A DNA stretch of 64,000 bases from Streptomyces sp. NBC_00683 (GCF_036226745.1 NZ_CP109013.1:1860001-1924000); one strand, 5' to 3'; counted from the stretch's first letter, positions 43,818 through 52,849 are shown. Notes: generated by a model from the sequence alone, not told the origin. Numbers and translations are program-made.

Positions 43818-46800
43818 TCAGCGCACTGCGTACGCGTCGGTCACGGTCTGGATGACGGAGTTGCCGTTGGCGTCCGTCAGTTCGGTCCTCAGGGTGACGG
43901 GCTTGCCCGCCGCGCCCGCGTGGTTCACGGTCGCGGTCCACGTGCCGCGCTTCTCCGCGGTGGTGGCGGCGGTCCAGGTCTCACCGTTGTCGTACGAGTA
44001 GGAGACCTTGGCGGCGGTCAGCCTGCCGGGCGTGTAGCCCGCGTGGCCGGTGACGCTCAGTTCGATCTTCTGACCGTCCTGCGCCGCCAGGGTCTTCAGC
44101 CCGTCCGTCGCCAGGTCGTAGCCCGGGAAGAGCAGCGGGATCCCCTGGGAGTAGGTGTTCTCCTCGCGGTGCGAGCGGAACTTCCAGGTGGTCTCCGTGT
44201 GGGTCGACCTCTTCCAGACGGCGGCCGGCTGACCGGACTTGAACGTCACCATGGTGAGTTCGTACGCCGCGTCCCCGGCCGGGACGGTGAACACCCCGGA
44301 AGGCCACCCGGACTCGCCGAGCACCTCACCACCGCTGGTGAGCTTCATTCCGCCCAGGTCTCCGAAGGAGCCCTGCATTCCGCCGTGTTCGGTGTCGGCC
44401 CAGAAGCCCGGGGCGACGCCGATCAGGTTGTCCTGACGCTCGGCGGCGAGCTGCTGCTCGCCCTGCGTGCTGAGCGGGGTCGACGGGCCGAGGATGCCTC
44501 GGTACCAGCTCTCCGTACGCTGCTGGCCCGCCTTGTACGTACGGGGCTTGTCGAACAAGGTCTCGCCCCAGGGGAAGCTGGAGGAGAGGTAGCGCTCGTA
44601 CCCGCTGTCGCCCGCCGAGTAGTACTCGGTTCGCTTGCCGGGGGCTGCGACGGTGTCGAACATTCCGACGGAGAAGCGTGTGCCGTACGGCCGGGAGACG
44701 ACCATCGAGTCGACGTAGTCGGCCGCGACGCCCATTGCCTCGTACGTGGCGGTGGACTTGCCGAGCTTGTTGTCACGGACCTTGTACGTGCGGTCCGAGG
44801 TGACCGGGCCGGTCTCGGGGAAAGCGAGGTTGTAGACGAACGGGCTGACGGCAGTGCCCTTCCAGCGCAGCGTCACGGGACCGTCGGCGAGTGCGGCGGT
44901 CAGGCCGGCGGCCTCGCTCGCCTCGACCCCGAGGGAGGGCAGCGGCGCCTGGCCGTAGCCGACGGACGGCAGCCAGGGGCCGGCGGACGGCCGGTGCACG
45001 ATGATCGCCTTCGCGCCGGCGGCCTTGGCGTTCCGCGCCTGGACGGTCATGTATCCGTCGTCGGCCACCTTCACCAGGGCGATCCGGCCCGTGACATCGG
45101 CGGCCTTCAGCTCGTCGGGGGTGCCGGTGCCCGCGTCGACGAGCGCCGCCTCGCCCGTACCGTCGAGGTTGACGGAGCCGGTGCTCGCCACCAGCGGGTG
45201 CAGTGCCGCACCGCCGACGACCGAGAGCTTCTCGATCTGCGGAGCATAGGAACGCCAGAAGCTGGCGAACTCGAAGTCGCCGTCACTCGCCCTGCCCTGG
45301 ACGTCGACCAGGTAGTTCTTGATGGCGCGACCGCCGGCCATGGAACCCGAGTGCAGCCAGACATCGTCCCAGCTGCGGCCGAAGGTGAGTGTCGCGGAAC
45401 GGTTCTCCGACAGGTGGTCCTCCGTCCGCACCTGGACCCGATGGGCCTTGCGGGCGTCCAGTACCAGGAGGGTGTCCTTGGTGACGTTCAGCTGCGGCCT
45501 GGCGAGGTAGCCGACGGACTCGACCATCCTGCCGGTGGCGTCCTTCGGGTCCGGCGAGGTGATGAAGCTGGAGACGAAGTAGGCGCCGGGGCGCACCTCG
45601 TAGACCTGGTCCGTCGAACCGTCGTTGAAGCGGCGCTCTCCGGAGGCGGTGTCGGTGCCGATGACATCCACGGAGGAGTTTCCGGCGGCAGCCCTGCCGG
45701 TGCGGTCGATGAGCTTGACCCGCAGGGTGACGGTCTCCGGGCCGACGTACAGCGAGAACGGGGTGGAGACCTTGACTCCGCCGGGACCGGTGGCCAGCAC
45801 GCGCCCGGTGACATCTCCGTACTGGGCGGCCTTCAGGCTCGCTGTCGGGTCGATGTCCAGCGGGACCTTGACGGTCGCTCCGGCCGGGACGGTGACGCTG
45901 CTCGCGTCGAGCCTGGCGACGGAGGAGCGGACCGCCGAGCCGTCGTTGCCGGTGACGCCCTGGACCTTCAGCGACAGCTTCACCGGCTCGGTACCGGAGT
46001 TGGTGTACGGGACGTCGACCGTGGTGCGGTCGCTCCTGTCCTGCGGCCAGTTGAACGTGCCGCCCTGGAGCGCGGGGGCGCCGACGACGGTGGTGTCGAT
46101 GGCGGCCTTGACGTCGAGGCGGCCGCCGCCGGTCTCCCGTACGTCGCCGGGGATGTCGCTCTTCGCGGAGGAGACGAGAGCGGCCTTGATCTGCTGTGCT
46201 GTCCAGTCCGGGTGGCGCTGCTTCACGATGGCCGCGGCGCCCGCGACATGCGGGGTGGCCATCGACGTGCCGGACATCGTCCGGTACGCGTACACCCCGC
46301 GGCCACCGGCCGCCGCGGCCGAGATGTCGACGCCGGGGGCGGAGATCTCGGGCTTGAGGGTGTGCGAGCCGATCGCGGGTCCGCGGCTGGAGAACTGGGC
46401 CGTGGAGTCGTCGCGGTCGACGGCCCCGACGGTCAGCACGCCGGGCGCGCAGCCCGGCGAGGAGACGGTGTTCAGCGTCGGACCGGAGTTGCCGGCCGCG
46501 ATGACGAACAAGGTGTCCTTGCTCCGGGCGAGCTCCTCGGCGGCGACGCTCATCGGGTCGGTGCAGTCGGTCGGGGTCTGGCTGCCGAGGCTCATGGAGA
46601 CGACGTCGGCCTTCTGGTCGACGGCCCACTGCATACCGGCGATGATCCAGGACTCGGCGCCGGAACCGCTGTCGTTGAGGACCTTGCCGGCGAGAAGGTC
46701 GGCGCCGGGGGCGACGCCCTTCGTCTTTCCGTCGCCGGCCGCACCGGAGCCGCCCACGGTGGAGATGGTGTGGGTGCCGTGGCCCTGGCGGTCGTCCGTG

Positions 46801-47582
46801 GTGTCGGAGTCCGTGAAGTTCTTGGAGTCGGCGATCCGGCCCTTGAGGTCGGGGTGTTCGGCGTCGACACCGGTGTCGAGGACGGCGACCTTGGTGCCCT
46901 TGCCGTCGTATCCGGCGGCCCAGGCCAGGTCGGCCCCGACCTGCTTGGTCGACCGGTCCAGGGTGGCCTGGACCTTGCGGTCGAGCCAGAGCTTCTTCAG
47001 ACCGGCGGCTGAGCGGGCGCGCGTGCCGGTGACGTCTGCCCAGAAGGCGGCGGTCTGCTTCTTGTCGGCCTTGAGCGCGACGCCGTCGACGGCGGCGAGG
47101 TCGAGTCCGCGCTCGGCGCCGCGCGGGGTGACGGGAGTGCTGCGCGCGGCCTGCACGGTGTATGTGGCGATCAGTGGGACGGTCGTGGAGTGGGCGTCGT
47201 CGTAGCCCTGGCGGATCAGTCCGGTGACGTTGAAGAGTTCCTCGTCGACCGTGCCGGAGGCGAGGGCGGTGACCGCGGATTCGGGGTAGACGTACAGGTC
47301 CTTGCCGGACTGCCGGGTCTGGACGAGGGGCACGCTGCCGTCCTCGCGGGGCAGGGCGGTGGCGGACGCGGCGCCCGAACCGTCCGTGCTCACCAGGATC
47401 TTGTCGCCGGTGACGAGGGTGACGGTGACCGGGGCGTCCTCGGCGGTCGCTGCGGCGCTTCCGGTCAGCGGTCTCATTGCGGTCGAGCCGTCCTGCGGCG
47501 CTGCCGCGGACGGTGCGATCGCGGTGACGGCCAGGACGGCGGCGGTGGCCGCTCCCAGCGCCGTGCGCGATATCGGACGCAT
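43818..47582 (-). CDS. Second large secreted S8 (subtilisin-like) protease
   Basis: 1254 residues. Signal peptide (about 1-28, APSAAAPQ). Catalytic Asp236 (VAVLDTGVDAEHPD), His268 (RQGHGTHTIST), Asn365 (IAAGNSGPTL) and Ser440 (SGTSMATPHVAG). Then beta repeats and a PA-like segment (AGAKAIIVHRPSAGPWLPSV), and a closing beta domain with SYSYDNGETWTAATTA. It shares domain order and short motifs (GYDD...PLIATY, LKPE/DLSAPGVDI) with the protease at 18812-22564, and is probably an old duplicate. GGGGAG precedes ATG 47582. Divergent from an HTH regulator. Confidence 0.9.
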   Translation of the reverse strand: MRPISRTALGAATAAVLAVTAIAPSAAAPQDGSTAMRPLTGSAAATAEDAPVTVTLVTGDKILVSTDGSGAASATALPREDGSVPLVQTRQSGKDLYVYPESAVTALASGTVDEELFNVTGLIRQGYDDAHSTTVPLIATYTVQAARSTPVTPRGAERGLDLAAVDGVALKADKKQTAAFWADVTGTRARSAAGLKKLWLDRKVQATLDRSTKQVGADLAWAAGYDGKGTKVAVLDTGVDAEHPDLKGRIADSKNFTDSDTTDDRQGHGTHTISTVGGSGAAGDGKTKGVAPGADLLAGKVLNDSGSGAESWIIAGMQWAVDQKADVVSMSLGSQTPTDCTDPMSVAAEELARSKDTLFVIAAGNSGPTLNTVSSPGCAPGVLTVGAVDRDDSTAQFSSRGPAIGSHTLKPEISAPGVDISAAAAGGRGVYAYRTMSGTSMATPHVAGAAAIVKQRHPDWTAQQIKAALVSSAKSDIPGDVRETGGGRLDVKAAIDTTVVGAPALQGGTFNWPQDRSDRTTVDVPYTNSGTEPVKLSLKVQGVTGNDGSAVRSSVARLDASSVTVPAGATVKVPLDIDPTASLKAAQYGDVTGRVLATGPGGVKVSTPFSLYVGPETVTLRVKLIDRTGRAAAGNSSVDVIGTDTASGERRFNDGSTDQVYEVRPGAYFVSSFITSPDPKDATGRMVESVGYLARPQLNVTKDTLLVLDARKAHRVQVRTEDHLSENRSATLTFGRSWDDVWLHSGSMAGGRAIKNYLVDVQGRASDGDFEFASFWRSYAPQIEKLSVVGGAALHPLVASTGSVNLDGTGEAALVDAGTGTPDELKAADVTGRIALVKVADDGYMTVQARNAKAAGAKAIIVHRPSAGPWLPSVGYGQAPLPSLGVEASEAAGLTAALADGPVTLRWKGTAVSPFVYNLAFPETGPVTSDRTYKVRDNKLGKSTATYEAMGVAADYVDSMVVSRPYGTRFSVGMFDTVAAPGKRTEYYSAGDSGYERYLSSSFPWGETLFDKPRTYKAGQQRTESWYRGILGPSTPLSTQGEQQLAAERQDNLIGVAPGFWADTEHGGMQGSFGDLGGMKLTSGGEVLGESGWPSGVFTVPAGDAAYELTMVTFKSGQPAAVWKRSTHTETTWKFRSHREENTYSQGIPLLFPGYDLATDGLKTLAAQDGQKIELSVTGHAGYTPGRLTAAKVSYSYDNGETWTAATTAEKRGTWTATVNHAGAAGKPVTLRTELTDANGNSVIQTVTDAYAVR

Positions 47583-47610
47583 CGCTCTCCCCAGATCATT
47601 CCGGAACGTA

Positions 47611-47664
47611 GCAGCACAAGGCGCCACATTCGAAAGGTTGTTGGTGCTGCGGTGGCGCCACATT
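47611..47664. repeat. Repeat-rich operator candidate between S8 protease and regulator
   Basis: GGCGCCACATT occurs twice in direct orientation (47620-47630 and 47654-47664), 34 bp apart, with GCAGCAC (47611-47617) and its reverse complement GTGCTGC (47644-47650) between or flanking. Likely binding sites for the divergent regulator. Confidence 0.55.
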
Positions 47665-47791
47665 GGCAGAGGCTCCGGTGGTACGGGGGATGATGTGTCC
47701 GGCGGGTTTGCGCCGTGGCTGTTTCCCGCCACGGCCGGTCGGCCGGACAGGCGCGGAGACTCGCGCACACCATCCCGGGGAGGGTCGGAAG

Positions 47792-48778
47792 ATGCTGGCA
47801 GCGATAGGTCTCGACGAGAGACAGGAAGCGGCCTACCGGGCGCTTGTCGCGGCGGGCGCCGCAGAGCTCTCCGATCTCGCGCGCCGGCTGGCGCTGCCGG
47901 AGGCGGACACGGAGCGGGCGCTGCGCCGGCTGGAACAGCAGGGCCTCGCCGCCCAGTCGTCGTCGCGGACCGACCGCTGGGTGGCCGCGCCGCCCGGGGT
48001 CGCGCTGGGCGCGCTGCTGACTCAGCAGCGGCACGAACTGGAGCAGGCCGAGCTCGCGTCGGCACTGCTCGCCGAGGAGTACCGGGCGGAGGCGACCGAG
48101 CCGGCGGTGCACGACCTGGTGGAGGTGGTGACCGGTGCGAGTGCGGTCGCGCATCGCTTCCATCAGCTGCAGCTGGGCGCCGTCTCGGAAGTCTGCGCAC
48201 TGGTCACGGGGAAGCCGATCGCGGTCACGGGCATGGAGAACGAGTCCGAGGAACGGGCGGCGATGCGCGGAGTGTCCTACCGGGTCGTCGTCGAGCGCGA
48301 TGTGCTCGCGCTGCCCTCCGGGATCGTGGAGCTCTCGGCGGCGCTGAGCCGTGACGAGCAGTGCCGGGTGGTCGACCGGGTGCCGACCAAACTGGTGGTC
48401 GCCGACGCCTCGCTGGCCATGGTGCCGCTGACGGGGCGCGGGGCCGAGCCCGCCGCCCTGGTCGTCCATGGCAGTGGCCTGCTGGAGTCGCTGATGGGAC
48501 TGTTCGAGGCGGTGTGGCGCGATGCGATGCCCCTGCGGCTGGGTGAGAGCGGCGTCAGCGAGGAGGAAGGCCCCGGGCCGGACCCCACCGATCTGGAGAT
48601 CCTGTCCCTGCTGCTGTCCGGTCTGACGGACGCGAGTGTGGCGAAACAGCTGGAACTGGGCCTGCGGACCGTGCAGCGGCGGGTGAAGGGGCTCATGGAA
48701 CTGACCGGGGTGTCCACACGGCTGCAGCTGGGCTGGCACGCGTACGAACGCGGCTGGGTGGCGCGGGCGCCACGCTGA
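47792..48778 (+). CDS. HTH transcriptional regulator (TrmB-like sensor, LuxR-type HTH)
   Basis: 328 residues. An N-terminal winged-helix region (LDERQEAAYRALVAAGAAEL...ALRRLEQQGL), a central sensor domain, and a C-terminal LuxR/GerE-type HTH (LEILSLLLSGLTDASVAKQL then LGLRTVQRRVKGLMELTGVS). Such double-HTH regulators flank large protease genes in several Streptomyces. ATG 47792 is preceded by GGAA. Divergent from the S8 gene across the repeat-rich region, so the protease is the natural target. Confidence 0.82.
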   Translation: MLAAIGLDERQEAAYRALVAAGAAELSDLARRLALPEADTERALRRLEQQGLAAQSSSRTDRWVAAPPGVALGALLTQQRHELEQAELASALLAEEYRAEATEPAVHDLVEVVTGASAVAHRFHQLQLGAVSEVCALVTGKPIAVTGMENESEERAAMRGVSYRVVVERDVLALPSGIVELSAALSRDEQCRVVDRVPTKLVVADASLAMVPLTGRGAEPAALVVHGSGLLESLMGLFEAVWRDAMPLRLGESGVSEEEGPGPDPTDLEILSLLLSGLTDASVAKQLELGLRTVQRRVKGLMELTGVSTRLQLGWHAYERGWVARAPR

Positions 48779-48852
48779 CCGGCCGGGGGTTCGCCCCCCT
48801 GTCGGACCTGCGCTGACGGGCGGGACCGGGCGGACTCCGGCAGGCTGGTCGA

Positions 48853-49335
48853 ATGAGTGGTTGGCAGCTCGTTGCCGTGGGCGCGGTGATGGTGCTCGGA
48901 CTGGTCGGTGTGCTGGTGCCGGGTGTGCCCGGGCAGGCGATGATCTGGGCCGCCGTGCTGTGGTGGGCGCTGACGGACACGACGCCGCTCGCCTGGGGGG
49001 TTCTGATCGGGGCGACGTGTCTGCTCCTGCTGAACCAGGCACTGAAGGCTCTGCTGCCGTCACGCCGCCCGCAGGAGTCGGGCGCCCCCCGCAAGACACT
49101 GATGATCGGCGGGGTCGCTGCGATCGCGGGGTTCTTCGTGGTGCCGGTGATCGGCGGGCTGCTGGGCTACGTGGGCGCGATCTACGGGGCGGAACGGCTG
49201 AGGCTGGGCACCCGCAGGGCGGGCTGGACCTCGCTCAAGTCGGTCATGCGGGCGACCGGCTACTCGGTGCTCCTGGAGCTCTTCGTCTGCCTGCTCGTGG
49301 TCGGGGCGTGGCTGGGCTCCGTGATCTGGGGCTGA
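48853..49335 (+). CDS. DUF456 membrane protein
   Basis: 160 residues with four or five helices, GLVGVLVPGVPGQAMIWAAV and the small-residue-rich GGVAAIAGFFVVPVIGGLLG, followed by EVLRRGTRRAGW-type cytoplasmic loop YGAERLRLGTRRAGW. This is the DUF456 pattern. No biochemical role is established; relatives are inner-membrane proteins linked to phage resistance or signalling only by guess. Convergent with the Ada-like gene with only 10 bp between stops. Confidence 0.82.
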   Translation: MSGWQLVAVGAVMVLGLVGVLVPGVPGQAMIWAAVLWWALTDTTPLAWGVLIGATCLLLLNQALKALLPSRRPQESGAPRKTLMIGGVAAIAGFFVVPVIGGLLGYVGAIYGAERLRLGTRRAGWTSLKSVMRATGYSVLLELFVCLLVVGAWLGSVIWG

Positions 49336-49345
49336 CGGCCCGCAC

Positions 49346-50722
49346 CTACCGCTTTGAGGGTGCTGCTCGGCCCGCGAGCTCCAGGTGGCGTACGGCGTAC
49401 GACCGCCACGGCCGCAGACCCTCCGTCGCGGGTGTCCCGTGCGGGTCCACATCGGGATCGCCCAGTGCCCGCATACGGATCACTGCCGCGGTCGCGGGTC
49501 CGATCGCCCGCAGCCGCAGCAGCGCCTGCTCCGCCTCGTCCCGGTCCGCTCCGGCTTCGAGCCGTACGGTTCCCCCGGCAAGGGCGCCCGCGAGCTCCCG
49601 CAGGGCCGGATCCTCGGCCCGGACGGCCAGCACCCCCGGTTCGGGGAAGACATGGGTGAGGCCGCCGCACGGCACGTCCAGGACCTTCCCGTACCGCTCC
49701 ACCAGCCCTTCGGCGGCTTCCGTGCCCACGAGCGCGCGTACGGCGAGCTCCTCCGGGTCGGCGGCGCCCGGCGAGCGCAGGCCGGGGCGGGCCGCGACGA
49801 GGGGCGCCAGCCGCTGATCGGCACCGAGGGCCTCGTCGACGGCGTACGGATCGGCGTCGAGGTCGAGGAGCCGGCGCAGCCGCTGTACGGCGGTGGTCAG
49901 GTCGCGGAGGTCGGTGAGCGCGATGCGGGCTTCCAGCCACGGCCCGGCGGAGGCCTCGTCGACGGCGACGACTCCGGTGCCGTACGGGAGCCGCAGCGTG
50001 CGCCGGTAGGTGCGTGCGCCGGGGGCTCCGCCGATCTCCTCGATCCGGGCCACGGCCTCGGCCCCGAGGAGGTCGAAGACCTCCCGGGCTGCGTACGGGC
50101 CGCGGTGGGCGAGCCGGAGCGGGACTCCGGCCCTTCGCCCCTCGCGCAGCCCCCCGCCGGTACCCGTGCCGGCCTCGGTCCGAAGAGCGCTGGGGGTACG
50201 GGCGTAGATCTGCCGGATGGTGTCGTTGAACTGGCGCACGCTGGCGAAGCCGGACGCGAAGGCGATCTCGGTGACGGCCAGGTCGGTGGTCTGCAGCAGG
50301 ACCCTGGCGGTGTGGGAGCGCTGGGCGCGCGCGAGGGCGACGGGGCCGGCTCCCAGCTCGGCGTTGAGCTGGCGCTGGACCTGACGTGCGCTGTAGCCGA
50401 GCCGCCCGGCGAGCCCGGGGACGCCTTCCCGGTCCACGACGCCGTCGCCGATCATCCGCATGGCGCGGCCGACGACATCGGCCCGCACATTCCATTCGGC
50501 GGAGCCCGGCACGGCGTCCGGGCGGCAGCGTCTGCACGCCCGGAAGCCGTTGCCCTGGGCCGCGGCCGCGGTCGGGTAGAACCGCACGTTCTTCCGCTTG
50601 GGGGTGACGGCGGGGCAGCTCGGCCGGCAGTAGATGCCGGTGGTCGCGACGGCGAAGAAGAACTCTCCGTCGAAGCGCGCGTCGCGGCTGCTCACCGCCT
50701 CGTACCTGGTCTGTTCGTCCAT
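49346..50722 (-). CDS. Ada-like regulator fused to AlkA-type DNA glycosylase
   Basis: 458 residues. N-terminal Ada metal-binding domain with CRPSCPAVTPKRKNVRFYPT and CRRCRP (four Cys, Zn and methyl acceptor); then AraC-type HTH (VPGLAGRLGYSARQVQRQL and AVTEIAFASGFASVRQFND); then AlkA N-domain and HhH glycosylase with LDVPCGGLTHVFPEPGVLAV and IGPATAAVIRMRALGDPDVD, where the catalytic Asp is DPDVDP. So it senses alkylation, activates repair genes and itself excises 3-methyladenine. ATG 50722 is the first Met of the Ada domain. Confidence 0.88.
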   Translation of the reverse strand: MDEQTRYEAVSSRDARFDGEFFFAVATTGIYCRPSCPAVTPKRKNVRFYPTAAAAQGNGFRACRRCRPDAVPGSAEWNVRADVVGRAMRMIGDGVVDREGVPGLAGRLGYSARQVQRQLNAELGAGPVALARAQRSHTARVLLQTTDLAVTEIAFASGFASVRQFNDTIRQIYARTPSALRTEAGTGTGGGLREGRRAGVPLRLAHRGPYAAREVFDLLGAEAVARIEEIGGAPGARTYRRTLRLPYGTGVVAVDEASAGPWLEARIALTDLRDLTTAVQRLRRLLDLDADPYAVDEALGADQRLAPLVAARPGLRSPGAADPEELAVRALVGTEAAEGLVERYGKVLDVPCGGLTHVFPEPGVLAVRAEDPALRELAGALAGGTVRLEAGADRDEAEQALLRLRAIGPATAAVIRMRALGDPDVDPHGTPATEGLRPWRSYAVRHLELAGRAAPSKR

Positions 50723-50798
50723 CACACCGTCCAGTGTGCGCCCCCTCCCGAAGGCGCACTCGCGGTTTTCGGACGTCGAACCAGGTGGCCCGCCCGCA

Positions 50799-51956
50799 CT
50801 ACCGCATCCGGCCCTCCCGCTTGAACGCCATGGCAGCCCTGCCCTCGGCGCCCCTGCGCTTCCATTCGCGCATGGTCTCGCTGCGCAGCCGGGCGTCCGT
50901 CTTGGCCGCGATCCGGTGGTTCTCCCTGAGCAGCTTGCGGTAGCTGTCGAGACGCCGCTCCGGCAGCGTCCCGTCCTCGATCGCGCCGAGCACGGCGCAG
51001 CCCGGCTCGGCCTCGTGGCCGCAGTCGTGGAAACGGCACTGCCGCGCCAGGTCCTCGATCTCCGAGAAGACCTGGCCGACGCCGGCCTCCGCGTCCCAGA
51101 GCCCGACCCCACGCAGCCCGGGGGTGTCGATCAGCACGCCGCCGCCGGGCAGCACGAGGAGGTTGCGTGTCGTGGTGGTGTGCCTGCCCTTGCCGTCCAC
51201 GTCTCGCGCCGCCCGGACATCCATGACGTCCTCGCCGAGCAGCGTGTTGGCGAGGGTCGACTTGCCCGCGCCGGACACCCCGAGCAGCACACTCGTACCG
51301 TCCGAGACGATGGCACCGAACACGTCGACCCCCTCGCCGGTGGCGGAGCTGACGGGGAGCACCTGTACTCCGGGGGCGATGCGCTCGATGTCCTCGACCA
51401 GGTGGGCGAGCGTGGCGGCGTCCGGGACGAGATCGGCCTTGGTGAGCACCACGAGCGGGTGCGCCTCGTACTCCTCGGCCTGATTCCCGTCGCCCAGCAG
51501 GGCGGCACCGGCGGTGCTGGACATGGCCAGCGCCAGGAACCGTTCCAGCCGTCCGAGATCCAGCTCGACGGCGAGCGAGACGCAGATGACGATGTGATCG
51601 ATGTTGGTGGCGAGCACCTGGCCCTCGGAACGCTGCGAGGACGTCGAGCGTACGAAGGCGGTGCGCCGTGGAAGGAGGGTGCGGACGAACTGCGGGTCGC
51701 CGTCGGGGTCGACGGCCACCCAGTCGCCGGTGCAGACGATCCGCATCGGATCGCGGGGCACCACGAACGCGGTGTCCGCCCGCAGGGTGCCGTCCGGGGT
51801 GACCACGTCGCACTGCCCGCGGTCCACCCTGACCACGCGGCCGGGCAGGAGTCCCTGCTCGGCGTACGGGGCGAAGGCGGCGGCCCAGTCGTCGTCCCAG
51901 CCGTACGGAGCCAGCGGGTGCGACGAAACGGAAACCGGAAGAATGGGGAAAGACAA
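50799..51956 (-). CDS. rsgA: Ribosome small subunit-dependent GTPase A
   Basis: 385 residues from TTG 51956, preceded by GAAGGG. OB domain, then circularly permuted GTPase: G4 VLTKADL, G5 LPVSSATGEG, G1 GVSGAGKSTLAN, G2 HTTTTRNL and G3 DTPGLRG. The zinc-finger region CRFHDCGHEAEPGCAV matches the family. It releases and checks 30S subunits during maturation. A 23-codon ORF with a strong ribosome site lies just upstream; between them a small stem (ACCCTT GTG AAGGGT, 51962-51976) covers the rsgA ribosome site, so translation may depend on passage through the short ORF. Confidence 0.9.
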   Translation of the reverse strand: MSFPILPVSVSSHPLAPYGWDDDWAAAFAPYAEQGLLPGRVVRVDRGQCDVVTPDGTLRADTAFVVPRDPMRIVCTGDWVAVDPDGDPQFVRTLLPRRTAFVRSTSSQRSEGQVLATNIDHIVICVSLAVELDLGRLERFLALAMSSTAGAALLGDGNQAEEYEAHPLVVLTKADLVPDAATLAHLVEDIERIAPGVQVLPVSSATGEGVDVFGAIVSDGTSVLLGVSGAGKSTLANTLLGEDVMDVRAARDVDGKGRHTTTTRNLLVLPGGGVLIDTPGLRGVGLWDAEAGVGQVFSEIEDLARQCRFHDCGHEAEPGCAVLGAIEDGTLPERRLDSYRKLLRENHRIAAKTDARLRSETMREWKRRGAEGRAAMAFKREGRMR

Positions 51957-51961
51957 GGGAA

Positions 51962-51976
51962 ACCCTTCACAAGGGT
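51962..51976 (-). promoter_or_regulatory. Small hairpin over the rsgA ribosome-binding site
   Basis: In the transcript ACCCTT-GTG-AAGGGT folds as a 6-bp stem, placing the AAGGG Shine-Dalgarno of rsgA in the 3' arm. Translation coupling or conditional opening is inferred. Confidence 0.45.
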
Positions 51977-52020
51977 GGCCCCGGCACCGCGCGCTCGGGC
52001 GCGGAGAAGAAAGGTGAAGG

Positions 52021-52092
52021 TCAGCCGGAGGCCACGGGGGTGAGAACGATGCTCTTCTGGTTGTGGGCAGCGCCCATCGCAACGACAGTCAT
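52021..52092 (-). CDS. 23-codon short ORF upstream of rsgA
   Basis: A 23-residue peptide beginning MTVVAMGAAHNQKSIVL and ending in a Ser-Gly. It has AGGAGGTGAGG just upstream, which matches the 16S 3' end over nine bases (AGGAGGTGA), far better than neighbouring genes. A promoter TTGACG-N19-TAGGGT sits 12-60 bp upstream of the ribosome site. It ends 64 nt before rsgA. It may be a leader peptide that sets rsgA translation, or a small conserved protein of its own; I do not recognise the sequence. Confidence 0.5.
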   Translation of the reverse strand: MTVVAMGAAHNQKSIVLTPVASG

Positions 52093-52128
52093 CAATGTCC
52101 TCACCTCCTGATTCCTTGAACTCCGCAC

Positions 52129-52159
52129 ACCCTAGCGCGGGGCAGCCCCGGGGCGTCAA
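52129..52159 (-). promoter_or_regulatory. Promoter of the short ORF and rsgA
   Basis: Minus strand TTGACG (52159-52154), 19-nt spacer, TAGGGT (52134-52129), leading to a start about 30 nt before the short ORF. Confidence 0.5.
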
Positions 52160-52276
52160 CGGGTTTTTCGAGCACGGTCACCGAGCCGCAGCCCTCGTCC
52201 GGCTTGGCACGAGATCTCCCTCGATCAGGTGATACGCATGCACAACTACCGGTCTCAGGCCATTAGGGTGCCGGAC

Positions 52277-52777
52277 ATGACCTCACCCCAGACCGCCACC
52301 GGCACGTTCGCACAAGCCCAGTTGGGCACACAGATCCTCCTCGCCTGGAGCGGCGGGAACGTCACGACCGGCCGTGACGTCGCCTTTCTCCTCACCTATT
52401 CGCTCGGCGACGGGCAGGACGGGCCGGAGGCGGGCGAGAAGGCCATGCGCGTGGCTCTCGAGCGCAGCGGACTGCGGGTGGGGGGCGAGACCCTGGACGC
52501 CGCGGAGAAGCCGAACCTTCCGGTCAAGCTCCTCATCCAGTCGGGCCAGGCCGTCCTGACGATGCCTCACTTCAAGGCGCAGTACACCGTCCCGCGCGAG
52601 TGGCTCGCGGTGGCGCAGGCCGAGGGCCAGGTGCACGGCATGTTCGCCACGCGCCCGTGGCCGGCGGCCGCTCCGGGACTGCCGGTCGACGAGGAGCTGC
52701 TGCGGTCCTTCGTGGGTGACCCGGAGGTCATCGGGACCTCCGCCCACTGCCTCCTGCCGGTACGCAGCCTGACCTGA
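52277..52777 (+). CDS. Conserved hypothetical protein
   Basis: 166 residues. No signal or membrane segment. Recurrent pattern LLAWSGGNVTTGRDVAFLLT and YSLGDGQDGPEAGEKAM; it resembles an actinobacterial family of unknown function (possibly DUF5949), but I am not sure. TAGGGT ends 7 nt before the ATG, so the message may be leaderless. Convergent with rodlin 1 across a strong terminator. Confidence 0.65.
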   Translation: MTSPQTATGTFAQAQLGTQILLAWSGGNVTTGRDVAFLLTYSLGDGQDGPEAGEKAMRVALERSGLRVGGETLDAAEKPNLPVKLLIQSGQAVLTMPHFKAQYTVPREWLAVAQAEGQVHGMFATRPWPAAAPGLPVDEELLRSFVGDPEVIGTSAHCLLPVRSLT

Positions 52778-52809
52778 ACCGGCACCCGCGCCGCACCGCA
52801 CCGGGACAT

Positions 52810-52849
52810 GACGATGCCCACCACCCCCCGTGGAGTGGTGGGCATCGTC
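52810..52849. terminator. Bidirectional terminator, hypothetical / rodlin 1
   Basis: A perfect 15-bp stem GACGATGCCCACCAC / GTGGTGGGCATCGTC with a 10-nt loop. Confidence 0.8.

Noticed and set aside
41991..47012. A 1673-codon plus-strand open frame opposite the PP2C-like and S8 protease genes
   Set aside because: Val/Arg/Gly-rich, no domain, antisense to two genes with clear catalytic motifs.
43818..48200. Longer start for the S8 protease reaching into the divergent regulator
   Set aside because: The extension lacks signal character; the signal peptide and ribosome site fit ATG 47582.
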